A stretch of 64,000 bases of DNA from DATMRF01 sp035566435 (GTDB taxonomy: Bacteria > Verrucomicrobiota > Verrucomicrobiia > Limisphaerales > UBA8199). How positions within the stretch are numbered: the stretch's first letter is position 1; the number at the start of each line of letters is the position of its first letter. Positions 58,488 to 64,000 of the stretch are shown here, piece by piece. The notes beneath the pieces were generated by a model that ran no database searches, was not told the DNA's origin, and worked only from the letters and a program-made list of their open reading frames with translations. The translations under genes were made by a program, and so were the position numbers. The stretch covers positions 1 to 64,000 of the forward strand of contig DATMRF010000080.1 of the NCBI GenBank assembly GCA_035566435.1. Reading direction: 5' to 3'.

Positions 58488-59852
58488 TCAGAAACGGTAG
58501 CCGAGGGATAAGCCCTCCTGGGTGGTACTATAATTGTATATAGTCGAGGCCGAGGAATAGTATGCCAATTGGTAAAAGATGGAGGCCGTCGCCCGTTTGA
58601 GGAAGGTAGTGCTGAGCGACACATTGAGCGAGGTGCTGTCAAGATTGCTGGCGATGGAAGGACCGGGCGTAGCCGTGCTGGCCAGGTAAGTCGTCGTCCC
58701 GTAAGTGCCATTAACACTAAGCAAAAGTCTTTTCAAAAGCCGTTGACTGACGCCCGCACTCACGGTCGTGCTTTCCGTGGTTTGGTTGGCGAAATAGGCC
58801 GGGCTCACCGTCCTGCTCGCGGTCAATGAAAGCGTAGTAGGCTCAAAAAGTTGGTAAAAGGCGGCGAGAGAAAAAATGGGAGTCACCGAGTCCGGGACCG
58901 TCGAGGAAAGGAACTGGCGGTCCTGAACGCCCCCGCTGAGAACCAGGTTTAGTTTATTGCCAGCTCGCCATGTGATTCGGCCCTGGAGTTGCTCAGAGGT
59001 CATGTTCGGGCCGACACTGACATCGTCATATTCGAAGCCGGCGCCGATGGCCGCACCGAAATTGGGCCAAAACTGGTAATTCAGCCAATCCAGGGTTGAC
59101 CAACTGCGCCAATCGCTGAGTTGTCCGATAGCAGCGGTATTTTGTCCAAGGAATTGAAAGTTCTGGTTCGCAGCCAACTCTAAAGAAAGGGCGGTGCTCA
59201 TCCGATAAGTGGCTGTAAGCGCTGTGGAATACGTCTCCTGATCGAGTTGCGAAGCGGTTTCGACGAGCGGTTGAGAGGAGGAAGCGTAGCTTTGCGAAAG
59301 TCCCAGGCTCCAATCCCCAAACGCTGTTCCTCCAGTTAGCGTGACCCTGTTGTCGAATGTGTTCTGAAACAGCCGGCTTGAGTAATAACGAAGCGTGGGT
59401 GTGTAATCGAGTGTCCAGTGAGTGCCGAGCTGCAGCAGTATGCCGGGATCGATTTCGTTGACTAGCGTGTTCCCCTGCTGGCCCGGGGCTCCCTGGAAGC
59501 CGTTACCGTAAGAGAGTGAGTAGAAAACATGGGGTCGAAACGCAATCGGTCCCCATTGGAACAAAGCCTGAGCGGGAAGGGCGCCAGCCGGCGGTGGCCC
59601 GGCAAGCTGGCTCGTCCCCCCGAGCCGAGGAGCTGGGGCGGACGCGGGCGTGTTCAATGGCAGCAGTTCTCCGGGCGCATTGGTCGGAGTTGCCTGAGCG
59701 GTGGAGAGATCGAACGCTGGGGGTTCCGGGGTGACCTGCGCGATTGCCGAAGTCAGGAAGCCGGCATAGCAGAGCACAATAACGCGCGACGGTCGGGAGC
59801 CGACGCTCAAAGGCAATCGGACCGCAGTCACAAATCGGTCTTTAAGGCTCAT
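58488..59852 (-). CDS. Outer-membrane beta-barrel protein of the exosortase/EPS locus
   Basis: 454 residues from ATG 59852 (MSLKDRF). Signal peptide with cleavage near TSAIAQVTPEPP, then a Pro/Ala-rich linker to about residue 105. From there on there are about 16 alternating amphipathic strands of 10-14 residues separated by short turns and loops (ILLQLGTHWTLDYTPTLRYY, then WSLGLSQSYA, LSLELAANQNF and so on). The last residues are LSLGYRF, ending in Phe as most outer-membrane barrels do. It resembles the capsule/biofilm beta-barrel proteins associated with PEP-CTERM loci. Probable role in exopolysaccharide or sorted-protein passage (inference). Confidence 0.8.
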   Translation of the reverse strand: MSLKDRFVTAVRLPLSVGSRPSRVIVLCYAGFLTSAIAQVTPEPPAFDLSTAQATPTNAPGELLPLNTPASAPAPRLGGTSQLAGPPPAGALPAQALFQWGPIAFRPHVFYSLSYGNGFQGAPGQQGNTLVNEIDPGILLQLGTHWTLDYTPTLRYYSSRLFQNTFDNRVTLTGGTAFGDWSLGLSQSYASSSQPLVETASQLDQETYSTALTATYRMSTALSLELAANQNFQFLGQNTAAIGQLSDWRSWSTLDWLNYQFWPNFGAAIGAGFEYDDVSVGPNMTSEQLQGRITWRAGNKLNLVLSGGVQDRQFLSSTVPDSVTPIFSLAAFYQLFEPTTLSLTASRTVSPAYFANQTTESTTVSAGVSQRLLKRLLLSVNGTYGTTTYLASTATPGPSIASNLDSTSLNVSLSTTFLKRATASIFYQLAYYSSASTIYNYSTTQEGLSLGYRF

Positions 59853-59986
59853 AGGCAATTGTTTTGAAGCTCAGATAATGACAAGCGCGGAAGCGTTGGG
59901 CTGGCGGCACCGCGCGCACAAGTCCCAAGGGGACGCTCCACCTTCACGCCCATAGGTATCGCCCATCGTACGCACCGCGATGTTTG

Positions 59987-61018
59987 TCAAGCAGAAATGC
60001 TCACCGCTTGCGATGCCTGAAGTTGCCATTTCTGTAGCGAGTTTTCTATGGCAAGCCGTACATGGCGCAAACGGATTCCGTTGGCCACCAGCTTGGAAGA
60101 GTCCAGCAGGCATCCAGACTGTGGTTCCGTCCCGGCACGCGGAAATGTTTGGCTCTCGTACACCAAAAGATTGAAACGGCGCGGTGGCTTGAGGATCCGT
60201 TGCATCATCTCAATTACCTCCCCCGTAGTGATGCCCCCGGAGTTGACGACATTGTACATCCCAAACGCCGCGCGCCGTTCCCAAAGCTCGAGACATGCCT
60301 TTACGCAGTCATCGACATGTGAGAGGCAGTGTATCGCATCACAAACATAGTCCAGGTTTGAAAGTTTCGTGAGGAAATTCCGAGGCCCGTCGTGGTGGTT
60401 GAACGGCAAACGAAGGCGCCAAATGTAACCCTCCCTGTGCTCCCGAATCGCCTCCTCGGCAAGGGCCTTGGTGCCGCTATAAAAACTGCAAGGTGCGAAC
60501 TTGAAGGAAGAATTCGGCTCATCCAGTTCAGTGAACCCGCGGAATTGGTGTGGCTGCGAAGCAAACAGGCGCCGCATGGCAGGAAGACTTAGGTCGCTTT
60601 CCAGGCGCGGCTTCCCGTTTTCGCTCACCGTCGCGCCGCGATAAATGCTGCCCGAAGAGACGTGAGCCCAGGGGGTGTTGGTCATCGAGCAGACCCGAGC
60701 GACCGTCTGCGGCAGGAGAACATTGACCTGGAGCATCTCCATCCGGTCCACCTCCCCCACGGATCCATCCGCGCCGCACTCCCCACCCCGCACTCCATTC
60801 CCCTTCCCTCCTTCACTCCACCACTCCATGTCTCCGTTAGCATCCTCGGCATTGATCACCAGGTCCGGCTTGACCTTGCGCACGTAGTCGAATAGGAATT
60901 CAAACCGGGTGTAGTCGAAGGCTTGCCGTGACAACGGAATGAACGAATCCTTGCGGCTCCGCAGCGCTCGAGCGAAGGTCTGCCCGACGTAACCATCGGC
61001 ACCTAGCAGTAAGATCAT
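59987..61018 (-). CDS. RmlD-like NAD-dependent sugar reductase with repeat-derived insert
   Basis: 343 residues from ATG 61018 (MILLLGADGYVGQTF). The NAD(P)-binding loop is GADGYVG. The catalytic Ser/Tyr/Lys set of short-chain sugar reductases can be proposed as SSGSIYRGA and YSGTKALAEE (YxxxK). The C-terminal part fits a dTDP-4-dehydrorhamnose-reductase-like substrate domain. Where homologues read a short VINAAGYTG segment, this protein has an extra stretch (EDANGDMEWWSEGGKGNGVR, then GGECGADGSVG) encoded by purine-rich DNA at about 60760-60840. The insert keeps the frame; whether the enzyme still folds is uncertain. It lies 1 base beyond the end of the UXS remnant. Confidence 0.75.
   Translation of the reverse strand: MILLLGADGYVGQTFARALRSRKDSFIPLSRQAFDYTRFEFLFDYVRKVKPDLVINAEDANGDMEWWSEGGKGNGVRGGECGADGSVGEVDRMEMLQVNVLLPQTVARVCSMTNTPWAHVSSGSIYRGATVSENGKPRLESDLSLPAMRRLFASQPHQFRGFTELDEPNSSFKFAPCSFYSGTKALAEEAIREHREGYIWRLRLPFNHHDGPRNFLTKLSNLDYVCDAIHCLSHVDDCVKACLELWERRAAFGMYNVVNSGGITTGEVIEMMQRILKPPRRFNLLVYESQTFPRAGTEPQSGCLLDSSKLVANGIRLRHVRLAIENSLQKWQLQASQAVSISA
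60758..60842. repeat. Purine-rich repeat inserted in the RmlD-like gene
   Basis: Minus strand is a run of GGAGTGxTGGAGTG-like words (GGAGTGGTGGAGTGAAGGAG), then GGAAGGGGAATGGAGTGCGG. It is strand-biased and unlike the flanking coding sequence. It disrupts the conserved segment after beta-strand VINA. Confidence 0.6.
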
Positions 61019-61019
61019 G

Positions 61020-61888
61020 TCAGGATGTTCCGCGTATTCTGCCACACGACCGAGTCGCGCGAATAATCTCCTTCGCAAATTCCAGCACGGTCATTTCGGT
61101 CGGATTCCCGATGTTGACGGGCAGGTCGTAGTCGCTGAGCATCAGCCGATAGATCCCCTCGATCAGATCGGAGACGTAGCAGAAGCTCCGGGTCTGGCCG
61201 CCCTTGCCGAAGACGGTGATCGGCTTGTTCTTAAGCGCCTGGCTGATGAACGCGGGGACGACCCGGCCATCATGCAGCCGCATTCGGGGGCCGTAAGTGT
61301 TGAAAATCCGCACCATGCGGGTTTCAACCTTATGTTCGTTCCTGTATGCCACGGCGAGCGCCTCCGCAAACCGTTTCGCTTCATCGTAGCAACCGCGCGG
61401 TCCTATCGAGTTGACATTGCCCCACTATTCTTCGGGCTGGGGTGCACCAACGGGTCGCCATAAATCTCCGAGGTCGAAGTTAGCAGGAAGCGCACCTTTT
61501 TATTTTTCGCAAGGCCAAGCGCTTTATCCGTGCCTAGCGATCAGACTTTCAGCGTTTGAATCGGGAGTTCCAAGTAATCAATCGGGCTGGCCGGTGACGG
61601 GAAATGCCACACGTAATGCACAGGAACATGCAGGAAAATGAACTCGGTGACATCCTGGTCGATGAATTTGAAGTTGGGATTGCCTCCCAAGTGCGAGATG
61701 TTATCGACCGCGCCAGTGACAAAATTGTCGATGCCGATGACCTTATGGCCGCGTGCCAGCAGCAGGTCCGTCAGGTGCGAGCCCAAAAACCCGGCGGCGC
61801 CGGTAACGACGCTGGTGGTCTGAATGGGCAAGCGCGGTAGGAGGTGGCGGACTCTTTTCATTACTTTTCGGTGAATCGTGAGCGGCAT
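61020..61888 (-). pseudogene. Broken UDP-glucuronate decarboxylase (UXS)
   Basis: The start is near ATG 61888 or 61861. The N-terminal part reads VVTGAAGFLGSHLTDLLLAR and HKVIGIDNFVTG, then VWHFPSPASPIDYLELPIQT. Three lesions follow. First, TGA at 61541-61543 replaces the Gly codon of the conserved LKVGSLGT. Second, one C is missing from the CCCC run at 61439-61442 (HPxPEEYW region). Third, TAG at 61425-61427 replaces the Tyr of YWGNVN. The frame after that gives GPRGCYDEAKRFAEAL, then RIFNTYGPRMR, TVFGKGGQTRSFCYVSDL. The gene is cut about 50 residues short of the normal end. UXS converts UDP-glucuronate to UDP-xylose, so this EPS locus has lost, or is losing, that step. Confidence 0.88.
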
Positions 61889-62098
61889 GCCGGGCCGGCT
61901 AAGTCCCAGGCGGGGCAATGCGACCCAATGTGTCGGGCGCGAACTTGTACCAAGCATCAGCCTTTTGCATAATGCGGTTGAGTTGTGCGCCGACCGATTG
62001 GCATTGGGTGCTAAGCGTTTGGAAATCGGTTTGGGAAATGCAACGGCAAACAACACCTTGATCCAGCCAGGACTGTCTGGTTGAAGCGCGACTCCCGC
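61889..62098. other. Intergenic upstream of the UXS remnant
   Basis: 210 bases with no convincing gene; an open frame across it is low-complexity and unlike the neighbours. No repeat or strong promoter was recognised. Confidence 0.4.
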
Positions 62099-63406
62099 TT
62101 ATGCAACCAACTGGACCGTTGGTATCGGCACCACAAATTTCCCACCCCACTCCCGTATCCCAGCCATCTGCTTCACGATCTCGTCCTTGAAATTCCACGG
62201 CAGGATCAGCACGTAATCCGGCCGCGTCTCGGAGATCTTCTCCGGACCAAAAATCGGGATGTGTGTCCCGGGAAGGAATTTGCCCTTCTTGTACGGGTTC
62301 CGGTCCACCGTGTAGTCGAGAAAATCGGTGCGAATTCCGCAATAGTTCAGCAACGTGTTGCCCTTGCCCGGGGCGCCATAACCCGCGACCCGCTTGCCCT
62401 CCTGCTTCGCGCGAATCAGAAAATCCAACAAGCTGCGCTTGGAGGCCTTCACCTTCTCGCTGAAGGAGGCGTACGTTTCCATGCGGTCGAGCCCGCCGCT
62501 GAGCTCGCGGCGCTTTATCTCCCGGACGGAGTCGCTCACGGGCCTGGACGCGTCGGCAGTGTGTCGCGCATAAATCCGCAGCGACCCGCCGTGGGTAGGG
62601 AGTTCCTCGACATCGAACAGAACCAACCCATGGGCCGCAAAGATTTTCTCGGCCGTGATGAAGGAGAAATAGGAGAAGTGCTCGTGGTAGATAGTATCGT
62701 ATTGGTTCTCTGCCATTAGCTGGACGAGGTGCGGGAATTCGAGCGTGGCGACACCTCGGGGGTTGAGCAGGATCTGGATGCCCGCTACGAAATCATTCAG
62801 ATCGGGCACCTGCGCTAGGACGTTGTTGCCGATGACGAGGTCAGCCTGGTGCCCGTCGGCCACCATTTGCTTCGCGGTGTTGCGCCCGAAGAACTCGACG
62901 AGCGTGGGTACCCCTTGGTCGATCGCGACCTTAGCAACATTGGCCGCCGGCTCAACTCCCAGCGCCGGGATGCCCTTTTTAACAAAGTTCCGTAGCAGAT
63001 AGCCGTCGTTGCTCGCCAATTCCACCGCCAGGCTCTGCTTCCCCAGGTTCAGCCGCCGCACGATCAGGTCAACGTAATCCGCCGCATGCTTCAGCCACGT
63101 TTCCGAGTAGGAGGAGAAGTAGGCGTATTCGGCAAAGATATGCTCGGGGCTGACAAACTGCGGGAGCTGAGCCAGGAAACACTGGTCGCACACTCGCACG
63201 TGGAGCGGATAAAAGGCCTCCATCTGGTTCAATTGTTCCCGGCTGACGTAACTCTCGCATAACGGCGACATTCCTAGGTCCACCAGGGTGTACTTTAAGG
63301 GACTGGCACAGAAAAGGCATGCCGTCCCTTTAGCCGCCGACTGCTCCTGCTGCCTGTTGGCCGAGTCCGGGCGGCTTGACCGCTCTGTTGCTTTTGTGTG
63401 TTTCAT
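62099..63406 (-). CDS. SAM-dependent C-methyltransferase with zinc-binding N-terminus
   Basis: 435 residues from ATG 63406 (MKHTKATERS), which has an AAAGG ribosome-like site just upstream. The N-terminal zinc-binding module has CLFC (residues about 30-33) and VCDQC, then a central SAM-binding domain (VELASNDGYLLRNF, then LVIGNNVLAQVPDLNDFVAG). The C-terminal domain has GYGAPGKGNTLLNYC and LPWNFKDEIV. This three-part layout is that of the NovU/TylC3-type C-methyltransferases that act on nucleotide-activated 4-keto sugars, and of NDP-hexose methyltransferases in polysaccharide loci. It probably decorates an unusual sugar of the exopolysaccharide. Confidence 0.88.
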   Translation of the reverse strand: MKHTKATERSSRPDSANRQQEQSAAKGTACLFCASPLKYTLVDLGMSPLCESYVSREQLNQMEAFYPLHVRVCDQCFLAQLPQFVSPEHIFAEYAYFSSYSETWLKHAADYVDLIVRRLNLGKQSLAVELASNDGYLLRNFVKKGIPALGVEPAANVAKVAIDQGVPTLVEFFGRNTAKQMVADGHQADLVIGNNVLAQVPDLNDFVAGIQILLNPRGVATLEFPHLVQLMAENQYDTIYHEHFSYFSFITAEKIFAAHGLVLFDVEELPTHGGSLRIYARHTADASRPVSDSVREIKRRELSGGLDRMETYASFSEKVKASKRSLLDFLIRAKQEGKRVAGYGAPGKGNTLLNYCGIRTDFLDYTVDRNPYKKGKFLPGTHIPIFGPEKISETRPDYVLILPWNFKDEIVKQMAGIREWGGKFVVPIPTVQLVA

Positions 63407-63450
63407 AATCCTTTTATCCTGTCCAATTGGCATAAATCCGTTAACTCAGG

Positions 63451-64000
63451 TCAGATTCGCCGCAGCAGGTTGTTCCTGACTAGCACCTCGGCGGTCTCCG
63501 CCAATTTGCTGAACGCCACCTGCGAGCGCTCGGCGATGTCCAGCAGCGAATGCTCGCCATCCGAAAAGTTCAAAACCCAGAGCATCGCTTTCTCGAGTCC
63601 CGTGTTGCTCGTGCCACCCATGAGTCGGTATAGGCCTCGGCGCCCCAGTTGCGGCTCGCACTTCGGATTCAAGTTCACATACCGGTAGTCCTGCTCCAGC
63701 ACCTCCACCACTGACAACAGCCTGCGGACCGACTCCGCCAGCGCGGGAGCGGTGACGAAATCCAGGTCGTCGGCGGAAGTGTGATACTGCGGATACTTGC
63801 CGTTTGGAGTGCGCATGAGACAGCCGACCGGAAGGTTAATGCCGGGGGAGCAATACTGGCGCTCGTCGTAGCCGAAAGGGCTGAACTCCGCCACCCCAAA
63901 ATCCCCCCCCGCCGATTGCAGGACATGCTCCACTGCCCGATCGATCTCGGCATGGCCACGGCGGCTGCGTTTATATGTAAAGCGCCCCGGGTCGCCCACG
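63451..64000 (-). CDS. DUF4910/M28-like aminopeptidase-type protein, C-terminal part
   Basis: The gene enters from the right edge; about 183 C-terminal residues are visible. FGYDERQYCSPGINLPVG, then SADDLDFV, is the hallmark of DUF4910 proteins, which resemble metallo-aminopeptidases. The final ~75 residues (GLEKAMLWVLNFSDGEHSLL, then VLVRNNLLRRI) form a winged-helix-like tail. Such proteins often sit in polysaccharide or lipopolysaccharide loci. It lies about 45 bases upstream of the methyltransferase gene, in the same direction, so the two are probably cotranscribed. Confidence 0.8.
   Translation of the reverse strand, partial: VGDPGRFTYKRSRRGHAEIDRAVEHVLQSAGGDFGVAEFSPFGYDERQYCSPGINLPVGCLMRTPNGKYPQYHTSADDLDFVTAPALAESVRRLLSVVEVLEQDYRYVNLNPKCEPQLGRRGLYRLMGGTSNTGLEKAMLWVLNFSDGEHSLLDIAERSQVAFSKLAETAEVLVRNNLLRRI

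Noticed and set aside
61899..62342. Minus-strand frame of 147 codons
   Set aside because: It overlaps the end of the methyltransferase gene in another frame and has no domain, signal or ribosome site.

Overview
The window looks like a high-GC chromosome segment from a Verrucomicrobiota bacterium, probably near the Pedosphaera/Limisphaerales group. This rests on family content: an LEPR-XLL giant surface protein, a GloVer-repeat protein, two short secreted proteins ending in a VPDGG/hydrophobic/Arg exosortase sorting tail, a Tat-exported Gfo/Idh/MocA oxidoreductase, and interspersed low-complexity repeats that intrude into genes. No tRNA, rRNA, CRISPR array or transposase was seen.

Positions 1-33231 (minus strand) are one uninterrupted reading frame that runs off the left edge. 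At least 11,077 residues are visible. The reading frame is the same at both ends and at every interior point translated. The N-terminus carries an LEPR-XLL motif. It is followed by about 18 kb of beta-rich repeats with a superimposed period near 6 kb, then a less repetitive beta-rich part, a second repeat family, an RTX-type nonapeptide block, beta-propeller-like repeats, and duplicated modules (beta-helix, lectin-like or PA14, Ig-like). Long plus-strand open frames across this region are shadows.

Positions 33377-42871 hold a carbohydrate/sugar-acid group: two Gfo/Idh/MocA oxidoreductases, an MFS transporter, a beta-propeller glycosidase-like protein, a 2-hydroxyacid dehydrogenase, a decayed GH38-type alpha-mannosidase remnant and an L-2-hydroxyglutarate oxidase.

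Positions 43062-64000 form an exopolysaccharide/exosortase island. It has a UDP-sugar dehydrogenase, a polyprenyl-phosphate sugar transferase, a Wza-like export lipoprotein, a SAM-dependent C-methyltransferase, an RmlD-like reductase and a broken UDP-glucuronate decarboxylase. With these are prsR, prsK, prsT, an exosortase and an outer-membrane beta-barrel protein. Two VPDGG-tailed substrates each have a -24/-12 (sigma-54-like) candidate promoter, two upstream copies of a bipartite element GTGTAAA-N5-CCGACG, and a strong downstream hairpin-plus-T terminator. I infer that PrsK/PrsR controls these substrates through sigma-54. One substrate gene is frameshifted in this sequence.
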